Shown here in pieces: positions 25,341 through 33,009 of a DNA stretch of 64,000 bases. Made by a program: the position numbers and the translations under genes. Source of the DNA: JALZKA01 sp033856515 (GTDB taxonomy: Bacteria; Actinomycetota; Thermoleophilia; Solirubrobacterales; 70-9); assembly GCA_033856515.1 (NCBI GenBank), contig JAWVEY010000004.1, positions 46,689 through 110,688 of the forward strand. The letters run 5' to 3'. The notes below the pieces were generated by a model, which saw only the letters and a program-made list of their open reading frames with translations, did no database searches and had not been told where the DNA came from. Numbering within the stretch: position 1 is the stretch's first letter; each line of letters opens with the position of its first letter.

Positions 25341-26261
25341 ATGAAACTCTGGGGAGCACGCATCATCGGCGCCGCCGTGGCCGCGAGTCTTCTCGCCGCA
25401 TCGCCCGCGGCCGCGGACGTCTCGGCGAATGGTCTGCGCTACGTCTCCGTTACCGATTCCATCGAGGACAACTCGCAGGAGGGGACCGAAGCGATCTGCC
25501 CCAACAAGGAGCCCGTGATTTCTGGAGGAGTCCTTGCGGATGCCGGGTACGAGCCTCGCGTCGAGATCAACACCACGCGCCCGTATGACGACGATGGCGA
25601 CGAGCAACTCGACGACGGCTGGATCGCTTACGTCCAGAACCTCAATGGCGGAAACCCGCCGAGCGCGTCCTACACCGTGTTCGCCATTTGCGACAAGCGC
25701 GCGAAGGAATCCGACTACCGCTACAAGGCGAGCGCGACTGTGCCCGCGCCTGAGGGGTCGCAAGTCGGTGTTGCGGTGAATTGTCCGAACGACGAGCCGG
25801 GTGTGGGCGGCGGTGTCTCGTCCAGCGGGTTCCTCAACGACGAGATGGCGCTGAACACCGCGCGGCCCTTCGACGACGGGGATCAAGGGACGCGCATGGA
25901 TGACGGCTGGAGCGTCTACGTCGACAACAACAACGTCGGTAGCCCCGGCCAGTTCATGGTCGGCTTCGTGATCTGCGACCGGGACCGCGCCCCCGGCAAG
26001 TATCTGTACAACGACCAGTCCACGACCATCGACGACGCAACTCAGAACACCATCCCCGCCCAGTGCGGGGGCGACACCGACCTCGTCGGGGGCGGGTTGC
26101 GCTCGAGCGGCGCCTACACCCAGCGCATGTACGCCGTCTCCAACTACTTCTCAGACAACGGGGGGACGCTCCAGCCTGAGACCTGGCAGGCCGGGGTGAA
26201 CAACGTGACCGGCGGCGGCAGCTTCCAGAGCATCACCTCATACGCGGTCTGCCGCAAGTAG
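25341..26261 (+). CDS. Secreted three-repeat Cys/GGG protein, family B member 1
   Basis: A 306-residue secreted protein with signal peptide KLWGARIIGAAVAASLLAA cleaved near SPAAA-D. The mature part consists of three ~85-residue repeats, each starting with Cys-Pro..SGG/GGG and ending in an aromatic-x-Cys strand: CPNKEPVISGGV...TVFAICD, CPNDEPGVGGGVSSSGF...VGFVICD, QCGGDTDLVGGG...TSYAVCR. Between them lie acidic DDGW loops. Six Cys fit one disulphide per repeat. The pattern is common in actinobacterial hypothetical proteins but has no known function. Translation appears leaderless. Paralogues lie at 31.1, 32.0 and 38.7 kb. Confidence 0.8.
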   Translation: MKLWGARIIGAAVAASLLAASPAAADVSANGLRYVSVTDSIEDNSQEGTEAICPNKEPVISGGVLADAGYEPRVEINTTRPYDDDGDEQLDDGWIAYVQNLNGGNPPSASYTVFAICDKRAKESDYRYKASATVPAPEGSQVGVAVNCPNDEPGVGGGVSSSGFLNDEMALNTARPFDDGDQGTRMDDGWSVYVDNNNVGSPGQFMVGFVICDRDRAPGKYLYNDQSTTIDDATQNTIPAQCGGDTDLVGGGLRSSGAYTQRMYAVSNYFSDNGGTLQPETWQAGVNNVTGGGSFQSITSYAVCRK

Positions 26262-26325
26262 CCCTATATAGCCCACCATGGGAGTAGGGTCGATGTCCAC
26301 GCCATCTAAGCCAGGGGTTCTGAAG

Positions 26326-27249
26326 ATGCGCATCCGTCCCATCGCCGCGTCTCTCGTCTCGGGATTCGTCGCCGCAGTCGCAATCGCCGGCAGCGCGCAG
26401 GCGCAGGAGTTCTCGGCCGACTTCACGACCGACGACGATGGGTTCGACCTCTTCGAGGTCAATTCGGACGGCACCTTCTCGTCCGGCCCGTTGTCGCACG
26501 TCATGTCAGGCGGCAACCCGGGTGGCTTCATCCGCTGGGAGGATCTCAACAGCGGAGCGGAAGAGAAGCTGGCTTGGTTCGTTCCTTCCCCCTCAGACGT
26601 GCCAGTCGATTCTGATCTGATCGGCATGGTGATGTCGTTTGACATCCGCTCGACCGGCGCGACGCCTGCGCGTCCGGTCTTCATCGAGGTGGGCGATCGC
26701 CAAAACCCGGCGGCAGAAGGGCGCATCCGCTGCGAGTTCGGGGTTCCGAGCGCGAGCTGGACTACCTACTCGGTCGTAATCTCTCCGGACGATCCCTGCT
26801 GGCGCGATTTTGGCGGAGAAGATGCCGACGCAAGCGACTTCGGCGGCGTCTTCACGGTTCCGGAACTCATCTCCGCTTGGGTTGTCAGTGCGGACTTCTC
26901 ACCCCAGGCGGGCGAGCTCAGCGATCTCGACAACTTCGTCCTCGAGGAGTGGGTGTTGGGGCGCGAGATAACGCTCAAGTACAAGAAGCGCTCGCGCGCG
27001 TTCGGTGGCGTCGTCTCTCAGGTCGATGGCGCGTTCCCCGACGTTTGCGTCGACACAGTCGTGGTGCAGCTCTTCCGGGAGGCTGGCGCCGAGGACAAGC
27101 TGCTCGACACGGACCTCACCAAAGAGAACGGCAAGTTCAAGTTCGCGAAGAACGCGAAGAAGAACAAGCAGTACTACGCCGTCGCACCGAAGATTGGCGA
27201 GGCCCCCGCGTGCGCGGCGGCGACCTCGAAGACGATCAGGCCGCTCTAG
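26326..27249 (+). CDS. Secreted laminin-B-like protein, family A member 2
   Basis: A 307-residue secreted protein (signal ending AQAQ). The N-terminal laminin-B-like part has EFSADFTTDDDGFDLFEV, SGGNPGGFIRWEDLNSG and MSFDIRSTG, then DLDNFVLEEWV. The C-terminal module is ITLKYKKRSRAFGGVVSQVD, Cys, DTDLTKENGKFKFAKNAKKN, KQYYAVAP, Cys, SKTIRPL. The start was set at ATG 26326, giving a normal signal peptide; two further ATGs upstream (26278, 26293) overlap GGAGTAGGGTC (26281-26291), which resembles the -10 region of other genes here. Confidence 0.8.
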   Translation: MRIRPIAASLVSGFVAAVAIAGSAQAQEFSADFTTDDDGFDLFEVNSDGTFSSGPLSHVMSGGNPGGFIRWEDLNSGAEEKLAWFVPSPSDVPVDSDLIGMVMSFDIRSTGATPARPVFIEVGDRQNPAAEGRIRCEFGVPSASWTTYSVVISPDDPCWRDFGGEDADASDFGGVFTVPELISAWVVSADFSPQAGELSDLDNFVLEEWVLGREITLKYKKRSRAFGGVVSQVDGAFPDVCVDTVVVQLFREAGAEDKLLDTDLTKENGKFKFAKNAKKNKQYYAVAPKIGEAPACAAATSKTIRPL

Positions 27250-27262
27250 GCGACGCGAGATC

Positions 27263-27291
27263 TTGACGGTAGATATCGGTAGGAGTAGGGT
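27263..27291 (+). promoter_or_regulatory. Promoter of family A member 3
   Basis: TTGACG (27263-27268), 17-bp spacer, TAGGGT (27286-27291), predicted start ~27298, ~35-nt leader with GAGGGGAA before ATG 27333. It is embedded in GGAGTAGGGTC, also seen at 26281 and before the gene at 51924. Confidence 0.7.
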
Positions 27292-27332
27292 CCCCACAGG
27301 GGGAGGGAATTGACATCAACGAGGGGAATCCA

Positions 27333-28244
27333 ATGCGCGCAGGCCGCCTTGCTTCACTGACCATCGCCGCTCTTGCCGCGGGACTGACGTTCGCTTCAGG
27401 CGCGAGCGCGACCGACCTCAACGCCCCCTTCGATTCGACCAACGAAGGCTTCCTCTTCCTCACGTACGACCAGGCGTTCGAGACGGAAGCCATCTTCGGT
27501 CCAGCCGAGCACGTGGCGAGCGGTGGCAACCCGGGCGGCCACATCCGGTTCTCCGATCCCGACTCAGGGGCCAACGAGCGGTTTGGAGTCTTTTTCTCTC
27601 CAATCCAGCCCCAGCCATCTGACGTGGGCGCCGCGATCAGCTTCGACATGCGCTCGACGGCAACAACCAACTTTCACACGGGCACGGTAGAAGGCCAGGT
27701 ATCCCTCGTGGTAGCGAGTGACAACGGCACCGTCTACTGCACCTTCGGCGCGCCGACTGCCAGTTTCACCCACTACGCGATGGCTCTTTCCGCCGACTCG
27801 CCTTGCCTCAAGGATGGGAACGACAACACGGACGCCACGACTGAGGACGTTGTGAACGCCGTCACCGCCGAGTCCGGTACGCAGCTCTACGTCTACGCCG
27901 ACTTCAGTTACAACGCAGGCGAGGTAGCCGACCTCGACAACTTCATCTTCGACGGCAACGATCCCGCGGTCGAGCGCGAGATCACGCTCAAGTACAACGA
28001 CAAGTCGAAGACGTTCTCCGGCAAGGTCACGGGCGGCGACGAGGAGTGCACGTCCGGCGTGGAGGTTCAGCTCTTCAAGAAGGGCGCCGAGGCGCCACTC
28101 GATTCGGATCTCACCGCGCCGACCGGAAAGTTCAAGATCGCGAAGAAGGCGAAGAAGGGCACGAAGTACACGGCCCGGGCGCCGGAGTTCGCGGGCGAGT
28201 CTCAGACCTGCGGCGAGGCGGTTTCGAAGACCGTGAAGGGCTGA
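27333..28244 (+). CDS. Secreted laminin-B-like protein, family A member 3
   Basis: A 303-residue secreted protein (signal RAGRLASLTIAALAAG..., cleaved near ASA-T). N-terminal domain: NAPFDSTNEGFLFLTYD, SGGNPGGHIRFSDPDSGANE, AISFDMRSTA, DLDNFIFDG. C-terminal module: ITLKYNDKSKTFSGKVTGGD, Cys, DSDLTAPTGKFKIAKKAKKG, KYTARAPEF, Cys, SKTVKG. GAGGGGAA precedes the ATG. Followed after 4-25 bp by family A member 4, so the two probably share a transcript. Confidence 0.82.
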   Translation: MRAGRLASLTIAALAAGLTFASGASATDLNAPFDSTNEGFLFLTYDQAFETEAIFGPAEHVASGGNPGGHIRFSDPDSGANERFGVFFSPIQPQPSDVGAAISFDMRSTATTNFHTGTVEGQVSLVVASDNGTVYCTFGAPTASFTHYAMALSADSPCLKDGNDNTDATTEDVVNAVTAESGTQLYVYADFSYNAGEVADLDNFIFDGNDPAVEREITLKYNDKSKTFSGKVTGGDEECTSGVEVQLFKKGAEAPLDSDLTAPTGKFKIAKKAKKGTKYTARAPEFAGESQTCGEAVSKTVKG

Positions 28245-28269
28245 GGCGATCCACGCGCGACGTCTCGTT

Positions 28270-29166
28270 TTGCTGAGCGCTGCCGTGCTCGCCGCCGGGG
28301 CGGTGCTGCCGCCGGCTGCGGGCGCGACCGATTTCACCGCCACGTTCGATTCGACGAACCAGGGTTTCCTCACCGCGCAGTTCGACGCCAACGGCCAGAA
28401 CGCCTCTGCCAGCCCTTCGATCTTCGTCGGCAGTGGCGGCAACCCGGGCGGTTTCATCCGCCACGACGACCCTGACTCCGGGGCCAGCGAGCAGCAAGCG
28501 ATCTTCGTTACGCCCGTCGAGCCGGTTCCGGCCGACTACGGGGCCACGATCAGCTTCGATCTGCGCTCGACGGCGACCAGCCTTCGCCCGCCGGCGGAAG
28601 GTTGGGTCTACATCACCGTCGCCGGCGCGAGCAGCGGTGTCTACTGCGCGTTCACGGCGCCCACCGCGTCCTTCACCAACTACGCAACCACGCTCGATGC
28701 GGACCTGCCGTGCTGGAAGAACATCGTGGGCAACGCCGACGCGACGCAGAGCGACATTGACGCCGCGCTCTCAGCGGGCATAAGGCAAGTCCAGATCAAC
28801 GCTGACTTTGGGACCGGCGCGAACGAAGACACGGACCTCGACAACTTCATCTTCGACGACGCCGATCCGCCAGTCGAGCGCGAGGTCTCGCTCAAGTACA
28901 AGAGGAGCGCTAAGGCTTTCACCGGCATCGTCTCCCAGGACGAGGGCCCGATCGCGGACTCATGCGTCGATGGAGTGGAGGTCGAGCTCTACAAAGAGTC
29001 CGGGGACCAGGACCAGCTCCTCGACACGGATGTGACCGACGCGAACGGCAAATACAAGATCGCGAAGAAGGCGAGGAAGAACAAGAAGTACTACGCGTAT
29101 GCACCCGGGGCTGGCGCCGACCCGGTGTGCGCGGCAGAGGCCTCGAAGACGATCAAGCCGCTCTGA
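28270..29166 (+). CDS. Secreted laminin-B-like protein, family A member 4 (start uncertain)
   Basis: About 298 residues with the family layout: TDFTATFDSTNQGFLTAQFD, GSGGNPGGFIRHDDPDSGAS, ATISFDLRSTA, DLDNFIFDD; C-terminal module VSLKYKRSAKAFTGIVSQDE, Cys, DTDVTDANGKYKIAKKARKN, KKYYAYAP, Cys, SKTIKPL. The first canonical start is TTG 28270, but it yields a signal peptide without a basic n-region and has no ribosome site. The frame opens after a stop at 28234-28236; an ATC at 28249, 8 nt after GAAGGG, would restore HARRLVLLSAAVLAAG, a normal signal peptide. Either a rare AUC start or a lost ATG is possible. Confidence 0.8.
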   Translation: MLSAAVLAAGAVLPPAAGATDFTATFDSTNQGFLTAQFDANGQNASASPSIFVGSGGNPGGFIRHDDPDSGASEQQAIFVTPVEPVPADYGATISFDLRSTATSLRPPAEGWVYITVAGASSGVYCAFTAPTASFTNYATTLDADLPCWKNIVGNADATQSDIDAALSAGIRQVQINADFGTGANEDTDLDNFIFDDADPPVEREVSLKYKRSAKAFTGIVSQDEGPIADSCVDGVEVELYKESGDQDQLLDTDVTDANGKYKIAKKARKNKKYYAYAPGAGADPVCAAEASKTIKPL

Positions 29167-29172
29167 CCCGGC

Positions 29173-29574
29173 TCAACGCCGGCCTGTCCCCCAGCTGACT
29201 TTCGCCGACTTGTCGCCCTTGCAGGTGTCGCCTGCCTCGGCCTGGGCGTAGTAGTCGCCGGAATGGGCAACTCCGCCGGTGGTCAGGAACCAGCGGTATG
29301 TACCGCCGTCCTTCTCGGTCTTCTTCGAGCCGATCTTCTCGTCGGGCTCGCCATTGACGGCGCGGTAGACGATGATCTTCCGCTTGTTCGCGCAGTCCTT
29401 CCGGGACGACTCGACCCTCCCGTTGAACTCGGTCCTGCCCGTGGGCTCGTTGAAGGCGATGCCGTCGAAGATGACTTCTGTGTTCGCCCTTCCGCCCCCG
29501 CTCGCGACCGCGCTCGAGAGCGCGAATACGGCCCCCGTGAGCGCGAGCCCCGTCAAGAACATTCTGCCCTTCAT
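29173..29574 (-). CDS. Secreted single-domain protein resembling the family A C-terminal module
   Basis: A 133-residue secreted protein (signal KGRMFLTGLALTGAVFALSS). The mature part matches the C-terminal module of family A: EFNGRVESSRKDCANKRKII, VYRAVNGEPDEKIGSKKTEK, DGGTYRWF, DYYAQAEAGDTC and SAKVSW, i.e. strand, Cys, charged strand, Gly-turn, YYA strand, Cys, SxKV end. It has no laminin-B part. It lies antisense between family A members 4 and 5. A similar stand-alone module is encoded at 37062-37466. GGAGG precedes the ATG. Confidence 0.72.
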   Translation of the reverse strand: MKGRMFLTGLALTGAVFALSSAVASGGGRANTEVIFDGIAFNEPTGRTEFNGRVESSRKDCANKRKIIVYRAVNGEPDEKIGSKKTEKDGGTYRWFLTTGGVAHSGDYYAQAEAGDTCKGDKSAKVSWGTGRR

Positions 29575-29669
29575 GCGTTCCTCCCCGATTGAAATCGCAG
29601 CGGCACCCGGGCGCCGCTTCGTCTAGGCTGACCATATACCGCTTGGCACAGGGTTGACAAGGAGCTGAG

Positions 29670-30572
29670 ATGCGGGGGAGAACGAACGCTCGTAGGTTGC
29701 CGGCGCTGGTCGCCGCCATGGCCGTCGCGGCCATGCTCGGCGTGCCGGCCGGAGCACAGGCGACCACCTACTCGGAGGGCTTCGACGCCGACGAGGGCGG
29801 CTGGCAGATCCTGCAGGTGACCGAGGAGGGCACGGACCTCTTGCCGCCCGAGTACTCCGCTTCCGGCGGCAATCCCGGCGGTTTCATCTCCTACGACGAC
29901 GTGGTGAGCGGAATGGACGACCTCCAAGGCTTCTTCCTCGGCTCCTTCTTGATCGAGAACACGGACGGCGGTGCCGTGTTGAGCCTCGACCTGCGCTCCG
30001 ATGCGACCGATTTGCGGGAAAGCGGCGTCAACGTGATCGTGGTCAACGACGAGGACAGCGTCAGCTGTCGGCTGGGCGGGTCCACACCCTCTTGGAGGAC
30101 GTACACGGTCACCTTCGACGCGGACGATCCGTGCTGGCTCGATTTCGACAGCAACGATGCGGGCGATTCCGACCTTCAGGCGGCAATCGCCAACTCAGAC
30201 GCGTCGCTCATCGTTGCCGCCGACATGGACACCGATTTCGGCGAGGTCACGGACCTCGACAACGTCGCCTGGATCGAAGGCGGCGCCGTCGAGAACCGCG
30301 ATCTTTCGATCGCCTACAAGAAGAAGACCGAGAGCTTCTCGGGGCGCATCACGTCCGGCGAGGACGACTGCAAAGAGGCCGAGACCGTCGAGCTCTATTT
30401 CGAGAAGGCGGGAGCCGACAAGCGAATCGGGACTGCCGAGACGAGCGCCAAGGGCAAGTGGAAGTTCGTGCGCAAGGCGAAGAAGGGCAAGCGCTACTAC
30501 GCGCTGGCACCGCCGTCAGCGGACGACGGCATCGGCTGCCGCGAGGTCGTCTCGAAGAAGGTGAAGGGCTAG
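29670..30572 (+). CDS. Secreted laminin-B-like protein, family A member 5
   Basis: A 300-residue secreted protein (signal ending AGAQA-T). The N-terminal domain has SEGFDADEGGWQILQV, SASGGNPGGFISYDDVVSG, AVLSLDLRSDA and DLDNVAWIEG; its laminin-B-like part is more divergent than in its neighbours. C-terminal module: LSIAYKKKTESFSGRITSGE, Cys, GTAETSAKGKWKFVRKAKKG, KRYYALAP, Cys, VSKKVKG. AAGGAG lies 5 nt before the ATG. Its stop overlaps the convergent peroxiredoxin gene by 4 bp (CTAG). Confidence 0.8.
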   Translation: MRGRTNARRLPALVAAMAVAAMLGVPAGAQATTYSEGFDADEGGWQILQVTEEGTDLLPPEYSASGGNPGGFISYDDVVSGMDDLQGFFLGSFLIENTDGGAVLSLDLRSDATDLRESGVNVIVVNDEDSVSCRLGGSTPSWRTYTVTFDADDPCWLDFDSNDAGDSDLQAAIANSDASLIVAADMDTDFGEVTDLDNVAWIEGGAVENRDLSIAYKKKTESFSGRITSGEDDCKEAETVELYFEKAGADKRIGTAETSAKGKWKFVRKAKKGKRYYALAPPSADDGIGCREVVSKKVKG

Positions 30573-31042
30573 CGCGCGGACTGGAGCTCCTCGAGAGCTC
30601 CCAGCACCTGGTCGTCGTGCGTCTTCGGCGAGACCTTCGGGAAGACCTGCGCGACGTTGCCCTTCGGGTCGATGATGAACGTCGCGCGGAGGACGCCCCA
30701 GTACTTCTTCCCGTACATCGACTTCTCGGCCCAGACGCCCCACTCCTCGGCAACCGAGTGCGCCTCGTCGGCGAGAAGGCGGAAGTGGAGCGAGTACTTG
30801 TCGGCGAACTTCTTCACCGCCGAGACCGGGTCGGGGGAGATGCCGAGGACGGTCGCGCCGGCCTTCTCGTAGTCGGCGGTGCGGTCGCGGACGCTGCAGG
30901 CCTGGGTGGTGCAGCCCGGCGTGTCGGCGCGCGGGTAGAAGTAGACGACGACCCATTTGCCGCGCAGGCCATGGAGCGAGACGGCGTGCCCCTCCTGGTC
31001 GGGCAGGGTGAAGTCTGGGGCTTCGCGGCCTTCGATCAGCAC
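30569..31042 (-). CDS. bcp: Peroxiredoxin Q/BCP (thiol peroxidase)
   Basis: A 157-residue AhpC/TSA-family protein. RADTPGCTTQACSVRD carries the peroxidatic Cys44 and resolving Cys49 in the PGCTxxxC pattern of bacterioferritin-comigratory proteins (Prx Q). It reduces peroxides in the cytosol at the expense of thioredoxin. The start is GTG 31042; on the minus strand TACGCT ends 7 nt before it, so a leaderless transcript is possible. The promoter of the divergent family B gene begins 3 bp upstream, so the two transcripts may influence each other. Confidence 0.93.
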   Translation of the reverse strand: MLIEGREAPDFTLPDQEGHAVSLHGLRGKWVVVYFYPRADTPGCTTQACSVRDRTADYEKAGATVLGISPDPVSAVKKFADKYSLHFRLLADEAHSVAEEWGVWAEKSMYGKKYWGVLRATFIIDPKGNVAQVFPKVSPKTHDDQVLGALEELQSAR

Positions 31043-31044
31043 GC

Positions 31045-31074
31045 TTGCGAGCGTAGCCGCGTCCGTGAGATACT
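31045..31074 (+). promoter_or_regulatory. Promoter of family B member 2 (leaderless)
   Basis: TTGCGA (31045-31050), 18-bp spacer, GATACT (31069-31074). Seven nt after the -10 is 31081, the GTG start codon. Confidence 0.65.
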
Positions 31075-31080
31075 CACCGC

Positions 31081-31926
31081 GTGATGCTCAAGGGAAGGGG
31101 CGGCAGGGGAATTGTCGGCGGCGCCGTCTCGTTGACTGCCCTCGCCGTGGCGTCGATCGCGTTCGCTGCGGGCGATCGCACCGTGGAAACCAAGGACTTC
31201 ACGATCCCGGGTAACGACTTCGGCATCGGAGTCGCCAAGTGCAAGAAGGGCTCGCAGGTGACGGGAGGCGGGTTCAGCATCACGCCCCTGAGCGCGACCG
31301 ACATCTACACGCGCGTCAAGATCGCCGCGCCACTCGAGCGCGAGTGGTCCGTCGGGCTCGAAAGCTTTCAGGAAGACGATCGCAGCGCGACGAGCTACGC
31401 CCTATGCCGCAAGGGAAGCGGGATAAGACCCGTGCTGGAGAGACAGCCGGTCGACGGCTCGGTCCAGTCGATCAACGAGGTCGTCGCGAAATGCCCGCGG
31501 GGCTCATCCGTCGTCGGTGGGGGCGGTGCGACGAAGGGGGGCTACAACAAGACCTTCATTCTCGAGTCGAGGCCGGAGGGCAGCCGGAGTTGGTACGTGA
31601 AGACCTTTACGGCCTTCGACTTCGCCGGCAAGCAAGCGGCGTATGCGACGTGCGACCCCAAGAACTCGAACAACTACGAGACCGTCTCCGAGACGAGCAC
31701 TACGCCCGTGCCCGTCGCCAGGCGCGGCGTCGTTTCCGAGGTCAGGGCCAACGCGAAGTGCCCACAGGGCTCCGAGACGACGGGCGGCGGCTACGCCACC
31801 GCGAACGATCCGAACCGCGCCGTGATCGTGAGTCGGCCGAAGGGCGAGCGGACGTGGCTCGGGGCGGTGCGCACGTACTACCCGGAAGAGGGCTTCACGT
31901 CGTATGCGCGGTGCCTGTTGGGCTGA
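31081..31926 (+). CDS. Secreted three-repeat Cys/GGG protein, family B member 2
   Basis: A 281-residue secreted protein (signal with LKGRGGRGIVGGAVSLTALA). Three repeats: CKKGSQVTGGGFSITPLS...TSYALCR, CPRGSSVVGGGGATKGGY...AAYATCD, CPQGSETTGGGYATANDPN...TSYARCL. Each repeat is bounded by Cys and contains a W at its centre (REWSVG, RSWYVK, RTWLGA). It is very similar to the next gene, a tandem duplicate. GTG at 31081 coincides with the predicted transcription start; ATG 31084 follows directly. No function is known. Confidence 0.8.
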   Translation: MMLKGRGGRGIVGGAVSLTALAVASIAFAAGDRTVETKDFTIPGNDFGIGVAKCKKGSQVTGGGFSITPLSATDIYTRVKIAAPLEREWSVGLESFQEDDRSATSYALCRKGSGIRPVLERQPVDGSVQSINEVVAKCPRGSSVVGGGGATKGGYNKTFILESRPEGSRSWYVKTFTAFDFAGKQAAYATCDPKNSNNYETVSETSTTPVPVARRGVVSEVRANAKCPQGSETTGGGYATANDPNRAVIVSRPKGERTWLGAVRTYYPEEGFTSYARCLLG

Positions 31927-31962
31927 CTGCAAAACGCCATACGCGGCCTTCGCTCAGCACAC

Positions 31963-31991
31963 TTGCGCGCCTAGCTGCATTCGTGGATAAT
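31963..31991 (+). promoter_or_regulatory. Promoter of family B member 3 (leaderless)
   Basis: TTGCGC (31963-31968), 17-bp spacer, GATAAT (31986-31991). Predicted start 31998-32000, at the GTG codon of the gene. Confidence 0.7.
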
Positions 31992-31999
31992 TCAGCGTC

Positions 32000-32848
32000 G
32001 TGGAGCTCAAGGGAGTGAGGCGCAAGTCGATCGCCGGTGGGGGCGCGCTCGTGGCCGTGCTCGCGCTCGTGCCGTTTGCCACCGCCGGAGGCGGCCGCAC
32101 AGTCGAGACTCATCAATTCAACGCGGGCGGCGACACCGTGACCACGTCTTTCGCCAAATGCGAGGACGGTTCGCAGGTGTCGGGCGGCGGCCACAGCATC
32201 ACGCCCACCGCCAGCAACGACATCTCGACCCGTATCAAGGCACTCTTTCCGACGGGTCTGAAGATGCTGGTGTCCATCGACAGTCTCCAGCCCGCCAACC
32301 ACTTCGCTACGAGCTACGCGATCTGCCGGAAGGGCCACAAGCTCGACACGGTGTCGAAGGTCGAGCCAATTGACGGCTCCTCCGATCAGTGGCCCTCAGT
32401 GACCGCCAAGTGCCCGAAGGGCACATCGGTAACAGGCGGCGGCGGCTCCCTGACGGGCTCCCACAACGACACGTTTATCCTCGAATCGAGGCCAAAGGGC
32501 GATCGCGGCTGGTACCTGAAGACGTTTGTCTCCCTTACGCACGTCGGCGAGCAAAGGGCCTACGCGATCTGCGACTCGGACGAGAGCAACAAATACGAGA
32601 CCGCGAAGAAGACCAGCACCGCGGTTGACGCCAGAAGGGCGCAGCGCGGCGTCGTCACTCAGGTCACGGCCGAGGCGAAGTGCCCGAAGGGCTCGGCGAC
32701 GTCAGGCGGCGGCTACGCCGGCCCAGACGACCCGAACCGCGCCGTGATCGAGAACCGGCCGAAGGGCAAGCGCATTTGGCTCGGACGCGTGCGGACGTAC
32801 CACCCGGAAGAGGGCTTCACGTCGTACGCGCGCTGTCTCGTCGGCTGA
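32000..32848 (+). CDS. Secreted three-repeat Cys/GGG protein, family B member 3
   Basis: A 282-residue secreted protein, tandem paralogue of the gene before it. Signal: RKSIAGGGALVAVLALVPFA. Repeats: CEDGSQVSGGGHSITPTAS...TSYAICR, CPKGTSVTGGGGSLTGSHN...RAYAICD, CPKGSATSGGGYAGPDDPN...TSYARCL. The last repeat ends the protein, as in member 2 (EEGFTSYARCL in both). Like member 2 it starts with GTG at the predicted transcription start. It is the last chromosomal-type gene before the tRNA-fragment region. Confidence 0.8.
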   Translation: MELKGVRRKSIAGGGALVAVLALVPFATAGGGRTVETHQFNAGGDTVTTSFAKCEDGSQVSGGGHSITPTASNDISTRIKALFPTGLKMLVSIDSLQPANHFATSYAICRKGHKLDTVSKVEPIDGSSDQWPSVTAKCPKGTSVTGGGGSLTGSHNDTFILESRPKGDRGWYLKTFVSLTHVGEQRAYAICDSDESNKYETAKKTSTAVDARRAQRGVVTQVTAEAKCPKGSATSGGGYAGPDDPNRAVIENRPKGKRIWLGRVRTYHPEEGFTSYARCLVG

Positions 32849-32900
32849 GGCACTTACGTGACGGGTGAGGGAGCTTGCGCACAGCGTTCCTCGATGATGT

Positions 32901-32965
32901 GACGGTCTCGAAAACCGTTATACGTCTATTCGGGCGTATCGAGGGTTCGAATCCCTCCCTCTCTG
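32901..32965 (+). pseudogene. 3' part of a tRNA-Ser (CGA)
   Basis: The anticodon arm ACGGT-CTCGAAA-ACCGT has anticodon CGA. A long variable arm (ATACG...CGTAT), the T arm GAGGG-TTCGAAT-CCCTC, acceptor strand CCTCTCT and discriminator G follow. The expected 5' acceptor and D arm are not found in the correct spacing upstream (the sequence before 32900 has no D-loop GG and only a mismatched GGTGAGG). This is the usual footprint of integration into a tRNA 3' end. Confidence 0.7.
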
Positions 32966-33009
32966 CTCTGAGCCAGATCTGGCTTGACTGCTGGACTCGT
33001 GCTAGTCAG

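Noticed and set aside
20189..32848. Biosynthetic gene cluster around the MMPL transporter
   Set aside because: No polyketide, peptide or lipid synthase genes are present; the neighbours are secreted proteins, ion exchangers and one methyltransferase.
32865..32965. Complete tRNA-Ser or selenocysteine tRNA
   Set aside because: The anticodon is CGA, not TCA. The candidate 5' acceptor GGTGAGG has a mismatch and the space to the anticodon arm is too long, with no D-loop GG, so only the 3' part was annotated.
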